Source of the DNA: Anabaena catenula FACHB-362 | Lineage (GTDB): Bacteria; Cyanobacteriota; Cyanobacteriia; Cyanobacteriales; Nostocaceae | Length of the DNA stretch: 38,831 bases | Assembly: GCF_014698735.1 (NCBI RefSeq) | Contig: NZ_JACJTQ010000050.1 | Span: forward strand, 1-38,831 | Direction: 5' to 3' | In this document: piece by piece, positions 17,882 through 25,564 of the stretch | How the letters are laid out: every line of letters begins with the position of its first letter | Numbering within the stretch: position 1 is the stretch's first letter | Program-made: the position numbers and the translations under genes | Notes under the pieces: generated by a model | Told to the model about the DNA's origin: nothing | What the model saw: only the letters and a program-made list of their open reading frames with translations | The model's database searches: none

Positions 17882-18007
17882 TGGGAATTAATTCCCAGTC
17901 TCATAGCGGAAGTCGGTTTTAACCGACTAAATAATTATCAAAAATTCAATATTTTCTCAGTCGTCTTTAGACGACTTTTGCTATTAGCCTGAGATTTCAA
18001 TCTCAGG
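17882..18007. repeat. Composite repeat of four consecutive hairpins
   Basis: Four palindromes follow each other: TGGGAATTAATTCCCA (17882-17897), AGTCGGTTTTAACCGACT (17911-17928), AGTCGTCTTTAGACGACT (17959-17976) and CCTGAGATTTCAATCTCAGG (17988-18007). The second and third differ at two stem positions, and both differences keep base pairing. ATAGCGGAAGTCG before the second and CGACTTTTGCTAT after the third form a larger inverted repeat around the pair. It is downstream of the minus-strand gene at 18031, so it could also end or protect that transcript. Confidence 0.8.
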
Positions 18008-18030
18008 CGGATGTGGGCGATAGTCGATAA

Positions 18031-20013
18031 TTATGGTTGTCGGTGCGATCGCTCCTCATAATTAAGCATATTTGCAATTTCTTCAGCAAGTCCAGACAGG
18101 AATCCAGGTTTGTTTTCAACTAGCCATTTTGTCAGTTTGTAAGAATGGTTATAAGGTTCTCTTGTTTTATGAAACGTTAATTTTGACCCAGATAGTTCTC
18201 TGAATAATTCTGTAAGAAGTTGAGAACCATCAACTGTAGATAACCACTCTGTTTCTGAGAGTTCTTGTTCTTGCTTTTTCTGATTTAGCCATTCTTCAAC
18301 TTCAACACTTGTAAGATTTATTGGCAATGGTTCTGGTCGAGATTGATTATCTTCATTGAAAACTGCTGCAATTGCTTCTGAATCAAGTAAATAATTTTCA
18401 TACATCCGTCGAGACAAAAATTCAACAGGTTTTCCACTTTGCCTCTGCCACTTATCCTTTTCTTCTTCTGTTCTATTTTCACTATCAAACAGAAAGCCAA
18501 TTGCAGGAGGAAATAAGTCTGTTCCACCACTCAATTTTTGATAAATATCAAATATAAGACTAGCGCGTTTACCTTGAAAGTCAGCAGTATTCATCACACC
18601 GAGGATTTTAGTACCTCTCAACTGCTTTTTTAATACCTTTTCAAGTATTTTTGGAAAACATATCTGTTCAGTTTTTCCTTCTACCCAAAGGATATTATCA
18701 GCACCAAAAACATCAGATAGCCTCACTCCAAGCTCTTCTAATAATTCATTTTGTGATTTTATCTCTTTTGCGTTTATAACTGATGCAGTTGTTTCACAAT
18801 TTTCATATTTCAGCTTGATAATATTAGAAGGATCAGCCGTTGTGATAATATCTGGTGAATGAGTAGCAATAAAATATTGATGTTGGGGAAATTGTTTAAT
18901 AGTCTCTATGAGCTTTTTAGCTGCACCTGGATGTAAAAATGATTGTGGTTCATCAATAATTAATGTTCTAGGTTCTTCAGAACAAACTAGAATATATACA
19001 ATTGCTAAAACTTGACCAATTCCACTTCCACATGAAGATAGAGGAAGTGATAAATCATCTCTATTAAGTTGAGTATCTAGCGTCCAAACCTTAATTTCAA
19101 CATCTGAATTATCTCTCGGTAATACAGAAATCCACTTAATCTCAGGCAAAACAGTTGAAACTAAGTTATTAAAATTTGCAAACATACCTGGATTTTTGCC
19201 TTGCAATATACATATTGATTCAGCTAGATTAGAAGCATCTGATTTTAGTTGATCATTATTTTCAAATTTACAAACACCAATATTTAGGCGTTCGGCTTTA
19301 AATCTATAAATACGACTTACAAATATATCAAATATACTGTAACCTATACTTTCTTGAAAGTTATCATTCTCATCTTGATTTTCTTTTGAAAGATGAAATT
19401 CTTTATCTTGAGTATTATATGCAACTTGCAAAAACTTTTTACTATTAACAACTTCATATGTGTCGAAGTTAACTAATTTAGTTAAACTCATATCATCCAT
19501 TTGTTTATTAGTATAAAGAGATATCTTTGTTTCCTGATTATTATCATCTAATGAACTTTGAAGTTTTATAAGGTGTTCTATACAAAATTCTCTGTGGATT
19601 TTGGATTTATCTTTTTCAATCAAATCATGGTTACTTCCAAGTCCGATGTATGGCTCTCTATATTTATTATCAATAAGGTTTAAAGATTTTCTATATTCTT
19701 CAGTCTCACTAGGAATAGGAATACCAATATTAGGAGACATATATTGGATAAAACTTCGCCATTCTCCTTTTCCAAGATGCAAAGTAATTTCTATTCTCGA
19801 TTTTTTTTCTATCGTCGAAGTCTTATTTGGTAATGTCTTTAAACTTCTATGCGGTTGATTTTCAAAATCCAGCGTCAGCACTTCAAGTAAAGATGTTTTA
19901 CCCGCATTATTTTTTCCAACAATAATATTGATACCTGGTGAAAATTCCATTTCCCCAGAGCCAGAGTTGGAATAAGACTTATAATTAAATACTTGCAGCT
20001 TCTTGATATACAT
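18031..20013 (-). CDS. OLD-like ATPase with TOPRIM nuclease-like domain
   Basis: 660 residues. The N-terminus has an SMC/ABC-type Walker A, GKNNAGKTS (33-41), after a typical strand KKLQVFNYKSYS. The ATPase domain is split by a long variable insert and resumes with a signature-like SSCGSGIGQVLAIVYIL, Walker B TLIIDEPQSFLHPGA (near 350) and the H-loop YFIATHSPDI (near 384). The C-terminal third looks like TOPRIM: ILWVEGKTE (near 442), then FLFDSEN (near 508) and RRMYENYLL. OLD-family proteins are ATP-driven DNA nucleases, many of them anti-phage, as in Gabija GajA or retron PtuA partners. No helicase, reverse transcriptase or HNH partner is adjacent. Toxin-antitoxin genes lie just upstream, divergent. 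A defence role is inferred. Confidence 0.8.
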   Translation of the reverse strand: MYIKKLQVFNYKSYSNSGSGEMEFSPGINIIVGKNNAGKTSLLEVLTLDFENQPHRSLKTLPNKTSTIEKKSRIEITLHLGKGEWRSFIQYMSPNIGIPIPSETEEYRKSLNLIDNKYREPYIGLGSNHDLIEKDKSKIHREFCIEHLIKLQSSLDDNNQETKISLYTNKQMDDMSLTKLVNFDTYEVVNSKKFLQVAYNTQDKEFHLSKENQDENDNFQESIGYSIFDIFVSRIYRFKAERLNIGVCKFENNDQLKSDASNLAESICILQGKNPGMFANFNNLVSTVLPEIKWISVLPRDNSDVEIKVWTLDTQLNRDDLSLPLSSCGSGIGQVLAIVYILVCSEEPRTLIIDEPQSFLHPGAAKKLIETIKQFPQHQYFIATHSPDIITTADPSNIIKLKYENCETTASVINAKEIKSQNELLEELGVRLSDVFGADNILWVEGKTEQICFPKILEKVLKKQLRGTKILGVMNTADFQGKRASLIFDIYQKLSGGTDLFPPAIGFLFDSENRTEEEKDKWQRQSGKPVEFLSRRMYENYLLDSEAIAAVFNEDNQSRPEPLPINLTSVEVEEWLNQKKQEQELSETEWLSTVDGSQLLTELFRELSGSKLTFHKTREPYNHSYKLTKWLVENKPGFLSGLAEEIANMLNYEERSHRQP

Positions 20014-20176
20014 CTTGTATCATTTATTTACTCAGTTAATTATATTATTGGCGATTTCACTTAATTTGCCAAGTAAAATTAAATAAAGTCAGTATGGCAG
20101 TGTGTTAGACGCTTGACAGATGTTAATGACGAATAGAGTTAGCCTAGCTTACCGTAGATATCGCTGATATCAAAAA

Positions 20177-20200
20177 TGCTAAAATACAGAAAATATGGAG
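20177..20200 (+). promoter_or_regulatory. Extended -10 and ribosome binding site of the first antitoxin-like gene
   Basis: TGCTAAAATACAGAAAA is followed by TATGGAG. TGCTAAAAT fits an extended -10 element (TGnTAAAAT), and GGAG at 20197-20200 is nine bases before the ATG at 20210. The same string recurs at 20456-20480. No clear -35 is needed with an extended -10. The promoter reading is inferred from sequence only. Confidence 0.5.
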
Positions 20201-20209
20201 ATAAAAATT

Positions 20210-20452
20210 ATGTCAACTAAGGAATTACTTATACAAGAAATTAGCTCAATGTCAGAAACAGAGCTTATAGAAACGCTTAATCTTATACAATCAATAAAAA
20301 ACAAACAGTCTACCAAATTCTCAAAACCTCAACCACCTCATCGTCAAGGATCAGGTAAATCAATTCTACGCCATGCTGGAAGGTGGGTTGGCGATGATCT
20401 TAAAGAATGTTTAGAAATAGTACAATCTTCCCGTGGCTTGGCTGAATTTTAA
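20210..20452 (+). CDS. Antitoxin-like small protein (DUF2281-type N-terminus)
   Basis: 80 residues starting MSTKELLIQEISSMSETELI. I use the ATG at 20210 because GGAG lies nine bases before it; an in-frame ATG at 20195 would overlap that site. The N-terminal 30 residues form the amphipathic helix typical of cyanobacterial antitoxins that pair with PIN-type toxins. The C-terminus HAGRWVGDDLKECLEIVQSS resembles the toxin-binding tail common in these antitoxins. No toxin gene follows directly; the next gene is another antitoxin with its own promoter. It may be an orphan or a remnant. The family assignment is inferred. Confidence 0.6.
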   Translation: MSTKELLIQEISSMSETELIETLNLIQSIKNKQSTKFSKPQPPHRQGSGKSILRHAGRWVGDDLKECLEIVQSSRGLAEF

Positions 20453-20455
20453 TGG

Positions 20456-20480
20456 TGCTAAAATACAGAAAAACAAGGAG
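20456..20480 (+). promoter_or_regulatory. Duplicated leader before the MazE-like gene
   Basis: TGCTAAAATACAGAAAA recurs exactly, followed by ACAAGGAG. It starts four bases after the stop codon of the upstream antitoxin-like gene. GGAG is eight bases before the ATG at 20489. As with the first copy, it combines an extended -10 and a ribosome binding site, so this pair probably has its own transcription start. Confidence 0.5.
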
Positions 20481-20488
20481 CTAACACA

Positions 20489-20728
20489 ATGACATTAGGA
20501 CATTTAGCAATTGTTAAAGACGGGAAAATAGAATTACTCGATCCCGTATCTATCCCAGAAGGAACGAAAGTATTTATTATTCCTATTGTTTTAGAACCCG
20601 ATACAGAAGCAAGAGAAGATTGGGAAAATTTTTCTTTAAATAACTTAAATCAATGTTATGCAGAAAATGAACCAGAATATACTCTAGAATCAATACAAGA
20701 ATATAATCCTAATTATGAAAGAAGGTAA
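20489..20728 (+). CDS. Antitoxin of a MazF/PemK-type pair
   Basis: 79 residues. The N-terminal half, LAIVKDGKIELLDPVSIPEG followed by TKVFIIPI, has the short strand pattern of AbrB-like or AF2212-like antitoxins that bind DNA. The acidic C-terminal half (EPDTEAREDWENF, EYTLESIQEY) is suited to block a toxin. Its end overlaps the toxin start by 14 bases in another frame, typical of translationally coupled toxin-antitoxin pairs. It would neutralise the product of the next gene and probably repress the shared promoter; both points are inferred from the family. Confidence 0.7.
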   Translation: MTLGHLAIVKDGKIELLDPVSIPEGTKVFIIPIVLEPDTEAREDWENFSLNNLNQCYAENEPEYTLESIQEYNPNYERR

Positions 20729-21059
20729 TATTATATTAACTCCTATTCCGCAAGCAAATGGAGAAATAAAAAACCGTCCTGCGCTGATTTTGAAAGAAAT
20801 GCCAAAATATCAAGACTTTTTGGTTTGTGGAATCAGTACCCAATTAAAACAATATATTTCTAATTTTGATGAAATCGTCTCACCTAATGATGATGATTTT
20901 CAATCCAGTGGCTTAGTTAGTCAATCTGTGATTAGATTAAGTTTCTTAACTGTCATCACTCGTAACAGTATAATTGGCTCAATTGGCGTAATTTCAACAG
21001 AAAGGCATCAGAGATTATTAAATAATCTAAGTCAATATTTAGTTCAATCAAGAGAATAA
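20715..21059 (+). CDS. MazF/PemK-type toxin (mRNA endoribonuclease family)
   Basis: 114 residues. The start MKEGNIILTPIPQANGEIKN then RPALIL matches the first strands of PemK/MazF proteins, where the conserved xRPAxIL loop lines the RNA cleft. FLVCGISTQLKQYI and SGLVSQSVIRLSFLTVI continue the fold, and GSIGVISTERHQRLLNNL ends it. Members cut single-stranded mRNA to stop growth or abort phage infection. The RP pair in the active loop and an Ser/Thr in the second strand (IST) are present, so the gene looks intact. It overlaps the antitoxin by 14 bases. Activity is inferred from family. Confidence 0.8.
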   Translation: MKEGNIILTPIPQANGEIKNRPALILKEMPKYQDFLVCGISTQLKQYISNFDEIVSPNDDDFQSSGLVSQSVIRLSFLTVITRNSIIGSIGVISTERHQRLLNNLSQYLVQSRE

Positions 21060-21142
21060 GCTGTAAAAAACTGAATATATAATTTATAAAATTAGCCAGT
21101 AATAATTTGTCACCCTGAAAAACTGATAGAGAGGTAAAATTT

Positions 21143-21325
21143 ATGTGGGAAGATCAAATTATACAAGAAATTTATCAAATTAGAGAAGCCCATTCTAGTC
21201 GATTTAATAATGACTTACAGGCAATTTATCAAGATTTAAAAGAACAAGAAAAAAAGAGCAATAGAAAATTCGTTTCCTATGCTCCAAAGTTGTTAAAGGA
21301 TGTTTATTGGCTGGATAAAATTTAG
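21143..21325 (+). CDS. Small antitoxin-like protein without a toxin partner
   Basis: 60 residues: MWEDQIIQEIYQIREAHSSR, then FNNDLQAIYQDLKEQEKKSN. This pattern is very frequent as a stand-alone small ORF, or the first gene of toxin-antitoxin pairs, in cyanobacteria. GAGAGG about ten bases before the ATG supports translation. It lies 83 bases after the MazF-like gene, ends before a terminator hairpin, and no toxin follows. An orphan antitoxin is the simplest reading; the function is not established. Confidence 0.6.
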   Translation: MWEDQIIQEIYQIREAHSSRFNNDLQAIYQDLKEQEKKSNRKFVSYAPKLLKDVYWLDKI

Positions 21326-21391
21326 GGCTATGGCTCTAATTTCTTTAGGGATAGTTACTTGTCCTTGAGTCGTGATGGTTTCACTCGACAT

Positions 21392-21420
21392 AACTCAAAT
21401 TCCTTACTTGAGTTTATTTT
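21392..21420 (+). terminator. Rho-independent terminator of the toxin-antitoxin patch
   Basis: AACTCAA (21392-21398) and TTGAGTT (21408-21414) form a seven-pair stem followed by TTATTTT. It lies between the small antitoxin-like gene and the convergent yceD gene, so it should stop plus-strand transcription just before yceD. Confidence 0.6.
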
Positions 21421-21421
21421 A

Positions 21422-21925
21422 CTATTCTGGAAGTTGCTTTTTCAAGCTTTGCAAAGAAGCCCAACGGCTATCAATAATCTCCTCAGAACTAGCAACAGCA
21501 TCCAAAATACCTGGACATTTGCGATCGCACAACTGACGATGAGGAATTGCTAAACACATCTGCTCATACAGCCATTCTGTGGGGTAAAAATGACCATCAG
21601 GTGATAGAGTTTCCACTAAATCTTCTACAGCCACTTCCATCTCTAAAGGTAACTGTTCTGCTTGATTAGCATTTTCCTCTAACCAAATTATTTCTTTAGT
21701 ATTAACAGCCAAACGTTGATTATATTGCTGCAAGCAGCGGTTACAGGTACAAGTAATAATTGCTTCTGCCTGACCGGAAACTTCTAAGTAAGTACCTAGA
21801 TGTTGCACACGGATAGTGCCACGCACCGGGGTTAAAGTTTCCAAACCAGGCAGAGACTCATTAACTTGAATTTCCTCTGTTCGCTCCGGGGCTTTAGTTA
21901 GCTGCGGAATAAAAATAGCGTCCAT
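21422..21925 (-). CDS. yceD: YceD (DUF177) family protein
   Basis: 167 residues. The core GTIRVQHLGTYLEVSGQAEA, then CTCNRCLQQY and VAVEDLVETLSPDG match the DUF177/YceD family, which supports 23S rRNA accumulation in bacteria and plastids. Cysteine pairs (CTCNRC and, later, LCDRKC) suggest metal binding. YceD usually precedes rpmF; here it ends the rpmH-rnpA-PH-yidC-jag cluster, 79 bases after jag, on the same strand. That context fits a ribosome-assembly role. The last gene before the accessory patch. Confidence 0.85.
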   Translation of the reverse strand: MDAIFIPQLTKAPERTEEIQVNESLPGLETLTPVRGTIRVQHLGTYLEVSGQAEAIITCTCNRCLQQYNQRLAVNTKEIIWLEENANQAEQLPLEMEVAVEDLVETLSPDGHFYPTEWLYEQMCLAIPHRQLCDRKCPGILDAVASSEEIIDSRWASLQSLKKQLPE

Positions 21926-22004
21926 AGGACTTGTGAGACATCCTCACGAAAAAGTAGGGTTGATGATCAGCAATTGTGCTGATACTACATCTTTGATTTT
22001 AGCT

Positions 22005-22538
22005 CTAATAGCCCGGATCTGTTGGTGATTCCGTCGCCGGACGAACAACCAACAGCCGATGAGGTTCTTTACCCCGACTAAAGGTTTCTAAATCAGGAAA
22101 ATCCTGGAAAAACGTGTGCATTTGTCGCCGTTCAGCCGAACTAAGCGATTTAATTTCCACCTCTTTACCAGTTAAACGCACCTCTTGGGCAGCCGCTTCA
22201 GCTAAAGTGCGAATTTCCGCTTCTCGTCTGACACGATAGCCATTCAACTCAATGGTATAAGATGCCTGCTGCTCCTCTGGTTGGTTCAAGTTAAGAACCG
22301 AATTGGCTAAATACTGAATCGCATCTAGCACAGAACCATCAGCACCAATTAAAATTCTGATTTGTTCTGACATCAAGCTGGTTTGATCAATTGTCAACCA
22401 ATAGCTATCAGATTGCGGAGACTCTGCGTCTAACAACGTAGCAGTTTCTAAATTACACTTGACTTCGGTAGATATATTAGTGAAATGCAGCAGTGTTTTT
22501 AACCACTGCTCACCCCGCTGCATGGGAATATTAGTCAT
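22005..22538 (-). CDS. Jag/KhpB-like KH-R3H RNA-binding protein
   Basis: 177 residues. The first 50 residues are unique. A KH-like segment follows (IRILIGADGSVLDAIQYLAN with an A-D-G turn in place of GxxG), then an R3H domain (RREAEIRTLAEAAAQEV; LSSAERRQMHTFFQDFPDLE; FSRGKEPHRLLVVRP). The N-terminal Jag-N domain of Gram-positive KhpB/EloR is absent. The gene follows yidC with a two-base gap, the classic partnership of yidC with jag. It probably binds RNA and links translation to the membrane insertase; that link is inferred from context. Confidence 0.82.
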   Translation of the reverse strand: MTNIPMQRGEQWLKTLLHFTNISTEVKCNLETATLLDAESPQSDSYWLTIDQTSLMSEQIRILIGADGSVLDAIQYLANSVLNLNQPEEQQASYTIELNGYRVRREAEIRTLAEAAAQEVRLTGKEVEIKSLSSAERRQMHTFFQDFPDLETFSRGKEPHRLLVVRPATESPTDPGY

Positions 22539-22540
22539 GA

Positions 22541-23692
22541 TCAGCCTGTAGCTTTTTTCTTAGAACTTTTTGGTTCAAACGGCAACTTCTTTGGTTCGGC
22601 GCTGGCTGCTTCTTTTTCTTTCTCTTGTGTTTCCACCAGCTTTTGTAATTCTTCTGGTAGCGGTTCGCGGGAAAGAATGTAAGTTTGCAGGGTTTGGAAA
22701 ACGTTACCAATCACCATATACATCAGCACACCAGCTGGCAGGGGAAAGAACAAAAACATCCCAGAAAAAATAACTGGTGTGATTTTATTCACTGTATCCT
22801 GTTGTGGGTTGCCACCGCTGGAATTCTGCCCAGAAAGCAATTGGCTAACGTAAAGACTGATACCAAAGAAGACAATCATCGCCACAATATCCCAGTGGAT
22901 CGTGCCATCTGGATCTTGTGCGCCTACCCTACCTAAAGCATCAATAAACAGAAATCCTTTATCTGCGGCCAGTCCAGGAATTGAGCCTTGAATTGTCACT
23001 TCTCCTGGCTGTAAGGCTTCTACATTACCTTCTGCATCAATTTTAACTCTATCTTCCCCTTTGATGATTTTCCATTCAGGGGTCAACTTAGTTTCTGGAT
23101 GTTCTGCTAAGAGCAAATCAAATGGTTTGCCCTCCATTGTCTGATATTGGATTTTAGTCTTTTCTCCGACCGCCAACTTGTTGCCACCAGGTAAAATCGC
23201 AGTGATTTTTGTGTGTTCCCCATCGGCAATGTAAATGTTTTGTGGGGCAGTGGCAAAGGCTTGGGGTTGAATGCGTTCAATTTGTTCAGAGGGAAAGACT
23301 TCTAGGTTAACTGAGTAGTTAACACCAGCAAAAGGCGAACCCCGTAAAGTCGCAAACAGTGCTAGTAGTACTGGCATCTGTAGCAGCAGAGGCAAACAGC
23401 CTGCTAATGGGTTGCCAAATTCTTTTTGGACATTAACCATTTCCTCCTGCTGCTTTTGCGGATCATCCTTATAGCGCTCTTTGATTTCCGCCATCCGCTT
23501 TTGCATGACAGGCTGGACAACCCGCATTCGTCGCATACTGCGAATGGAGCCAGCACTCAGGGGATAGAGCGCAAAGCGGATTATCAATGTCAAGGCAACG
23601 ATCGCTAATCCATAGCTGGGGAAAAAACCATAGAAAAAGTCTATGATTGGCAGCATCACGTTGTTCGAGAGAAACCCGATACCAAAATCCAT
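22541..23692 (-). CDS. yidC: YidC/Oxa1/Alb3 membrane protein insertase
   Basis: 383 residues, thylakoid and plasma membrane insertase. The first helices include [20 protein letters not shown] and the cytoplasmic loop [16 protein letters not shown], ending [20 protein letters not shown]. After about residue 125 a non-membrane insert of about 140 residues intervenes, then the last helices ([40 protein letters not shown]) and a basic tail (SSKKKATG). The insert holds an Ig-like (BIG2) pattern, [19 protein letters not shown]. Cyanobacterial YidC is longer than Alb3 in this loop. Arg39 of IIRFALYP matches the charged groove residue. It is the fourth gene of the operon. Confidence 0.92.
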   Translation of the reverse strand: MDFGIGFLSNNVMLPIIDFFYGFFPSYGLAIVALTLIIRFALYPLSAGSIRSMRRMRVVQPVMQKRMAEIKERYKDDPQKQQEEMVNVQKEFGNPLAGCLPLLLQMPVLLALFATLRGSPFAGVNYSVNLEVFPSEQIERIQPQAFATAPQNIYIADGEHTKITAILPGGNKLAVGEKTKIQYQTMEGKPFDLLLAEHPETKLTPEWKIIKGEDRVKIDAEGNVEALQPGEVTIQGSIPGLAADKGFLFIDALGRVGAQDPDGTIHWDIVAMIVFFGISLYVSQLLSGQNSSGGNPQQDTVNKITPVIFSGMFLFFPLPAGVLMYMVIGNVFQTLQTYILSREPLPEELQKLVETQEKEKEAASAEPKKLPFEPKSSKKKATG

Positions 23693-23918
23693 TATTCTGA
23701 ATTCAACCTGAGGTACTGTAAACTGAACTGAATCTAATTTATCTAAATCGTGATTTAGGCGCGACTATCACAAGCTACGGATAGCCGCACATGATTTGAA
23801 AAAAAGAATGCTAAATGAGCGTAATGAGTGCTGACTCAGTAAGTAGTGAAAGAGTAAAAAAGCCGCAGATGAGAAAGCTTTTAACTCAGGACTCATCACT
23901 GGAAAATCAGCACTTTTA

Positions 23919-24305
23919 CTAATTGGCACTGCTATATTCGGGGTTTTTAGCAGCGATTCTTTCGTTAATGTAGTCATAGACTTCCAGAAACTTGGGAACA
24001 GCCCGCATCTCCAACCGAGTTCCATTTTTGAGGGTAAGTACCATGTCTCCCCACAGGCCAATGCCACGAGGGACTTTCACCACTTTGACAATTTCTGAAT
24101 AAATTACGTCAGTGCGATCGCCTCCCATCCAACCACCAATCACAGAAATTCGCCGATCGGTGATGCGGAAGCGCAGCCACAATGCCCTCACGATAGCCCC
24201 AACCGTCAATGGTATACCAATGAGGGTTAGCCCTATGAGCAGGTTGAGAATTAAATCGCCTATATGGGGACCACCCTCATAATAAATTTCTTCACGAATG
24301 CCCAT
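23919..24305 (-). CDS. PH-domain (bPH2/YdbT-type) membrane protein
   Basis: 128 residues. EEIYYEGGPHIGDLILNLLI introduces a hydrophobic hairpin (about 18-42), followed by a bacterial PH domain: LRFRITDRRISVIGGWMGG, RTDVIYSEIVKVVKV, GDMVLTLKNGTRLEMRAVP and the terminal helix KFLEVYDYINERI. It overlaps the 3' end of rnpA by 14 bases, so the two are translationally coupled. The position between rnpA and yidC is conserved in cyanobacteria. The function is unknown; a membrane-protein or lipid-binding role is only inferred. Confidence 0.8.
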   Translation of the reverse strand: MGIREEIYYEGGPHIGDLILNLLIGLTLIGIPLTVGAIVRALWLRFRITDRRISVIGGWMGGDRTDVIYSEIVKVVKVPRGIGLWGDMVLTLKNGTRLEMRAVPKFLEVYDYINERIAAKNPEYSSAN

Positions 24306-24714
24306 GAAAGACCTCAGCTTTTGCCAACAACTGCTCTAATTCTTGCAGAAATTGTTGGCTTACGCACTCAGATTCTGCTGTTGTTGGCTTAACAATTAGC
24401 ACTAACCGCCATCCTGGGGATAATCTAGGCAACAATTTATACAAAGCTGCTGTAATTTGCCGTTTAATTCGGTTGCGAATTACTGCTCGTTTACTAACTT
24501 TGGTGCTAATGGAAATTCCAATTTGCGTGCTGGCTAAACTTTCACAGCCAGTTGGTTGTGGAGTTTTGGGGGCAGTATCCAAAGAAGGCTCTTTTGAACG
24601 CGACGGACTTAAGGCTCTCAACGTAAAATGAGAACTATGTCGCCGAATTCCTTCTCGGAAAACTGCCTGGAAATCCTTGCGGGATTTTAATCTATGTGCT
24701 TTGGGTAAAGGCAC
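24292..24714 (-). CDS. rnpA: Ribonuclease P protein component
   Basis: 140 residues from a GTG at 24714, giving PLPKAHRLKSRKDFQAVFRE right after it, as usual for RnpA. The RNR motif region is present as KVSKRAVIRNRIKRQITAAL, which contacts the RNase P RNA and the precursor tRNA leader. A stretch of about 35 residues rich in Ser, Pro and Thr (about 35-70) is inserted before the second strand, common in cyanobacterial RnpA. It matures tRNA 5' ends together with the unlinked RNA subunit. It follows rpmH by 25 bases, the almost universal arrangement. Confidence 0.93.
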   Translation of the reverse strand: MPLPKAHRLKSRKDFQAVFREGIRRHSSHFTLRALSPSRSKEPSLDTAPKTPQPTGCESLASTQIGISISTKVSKRAVIRNRIKRQITAALYKLLPRLSPGWRLVLIVKPTTAESECVSQQFLQELEQLLAKAEVFHGHS

Positions 24715-24739
24715 AGTTGCTATGTTTGCTAAATTTACC

Positions 24740-24874
24740 CTAAACGCTCAGACGATGACGACCCTTTCTTCTCCTAGCGCTGATCACGTTTCTGCCATCT
24801 GGTGTCCGCATTCTGGCGCGAAATCCAGAGGTTCTCTTTCTCTTACGGCAAGTGCCGCCCAGGGTTCTTTGCAT
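24740..24874 (-). CDS. rpmH: Ribosomal protein bL34
   Basis: 44 residues, too short for most ORF lists: [20 protein letters not shown], then [20 protein letters not shown] and RLSV before TAG. This is the complete bL34 of the 50S subunit. AGAGGAG is six to seven bases before the ATG at 24874. Cys9 replaces the more usual Asn in the GGTxRKRKR segment. It opens the operon with rnpA on the minus strand, as in most bacteria. The promoter should lie in the A/T-rich 24880-24990 region. Confidence 0.97.
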   Translation of the reverse strand: MQRTLGGTCRKRKRTSGFRARMRTPDGRNVISARRRKGRHRLSV

Positions 24875-25051
24875 ACCTTTCTCCTCTTAGACGATTTTTA
24901 TAAAAAGTCACAATCTGCAATATTACCACTTTACAGGCAATATAAACATATTTCTGGATAGAGTTTTCATGTGACAGGTGACAGAGAAAGTATTAGGCAT
25001 ATTTAAATCTAGAAGCTTGTATTTCCCTGTTCCCTATTCACTATTCCCTTC

Positions 25052-25564
25052 TTAAGAGATACTGATAATCCACGAGCCGAGGTAACGCAGTAATGGCACC
25101 TCACCTGGGGAAAGAACTTGACAGTTGAAATAGTAAATTCCCCCAAAGTATGGATTTTGGACGTTGGATAAGACTAACTCCACAGCACTCCCAGCTGGGA
25201 CTGGTTCTTCGGGAAATATCTCCAACACCCGGCCTTCCTTGTCCCATTTCACTTCAGACAGGGGAACTTTTTTACCTCTGATTCTGACTTCAACCTTTTT
25301 GGGATCAAAACTTCCTTTGTAATAATTAGGATAGGTAATGGCAAATTGAGCCACTGCCAACTTCATTTTTTTGGCTGGAAGTCTTAATATATATCTATCC
25401 CAGCTATTAGTTTGTCCGCCAAAATCTAACCGAAACGGCAGCTGATTTTCGCTTTTAACACCGCTAAATAATGTCAAACCAGGTAGGCTCTGCGCCCAAG
25501 TCGTAGCCGAAAAACTAGTCAACAAACAGCTAGTTACGGCTAAGGCAGAAAATACGCGTCTCAT
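25052..25564 (-). CDS. Exported DUF2808 family protein
   Basis: 170 residues from the ATG at 25564, which has AAAGGAAG nine bases upstream and begins a signal peptide (MRRVFSALAVTSCLLTSFSA, cut near TWAQ). The open frame extends 16 codons further upstream, but that would put polar residues before the signal. The mature part, with WDRYILRLPAKKMKLAVAQF, YPNYYKGSFDPKKVEVR and AGSAVELVLSNVQNP, matches the cyanobacterial DUF2808 family, a predicted periplasmic or lumenal beta-rich fold. Function unknown. It is transcribed alone toward the rpmH operon on the same strand, with about 180 bases between. Confidence 0.8.
   Translation of the reverse strand: MRRVFSALAVTSCLLTSFSATTWAQSLPGLTLFSGVKSENQLPFRLDFGGQTNSWDRYILRLPAKKMKLAVAQFAITYPNYYKGSFDPKKVEVRIRGKKVPLSEVKWDKEGRVLEIFPEEPVPAGSAVELVLSNVQNPYFGGIYYFNCQVLSPGEVPLLRYLGSWIISIS

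Larger units (their letters stand above)
17652..18030. other. Intergenic region packed with repeats
   Basis: 379 bases. A purine-rich tract at about 17740-17780 is followed by tandem CGCAAAGG-like units at 17795-17827, and then by the four-hairpin element at 17882-18007. No gene is supported. It separates ycf46 from the OLD-like accessory gene. Confidence 0.7.

Noticed and set aside
23768-24067. 99-codon minus-strand frame overlapping the PH-domain gene
   Set aside because: It overlaps the conserved PH-domain gene in another frame and its translation has no protein-like pattern.
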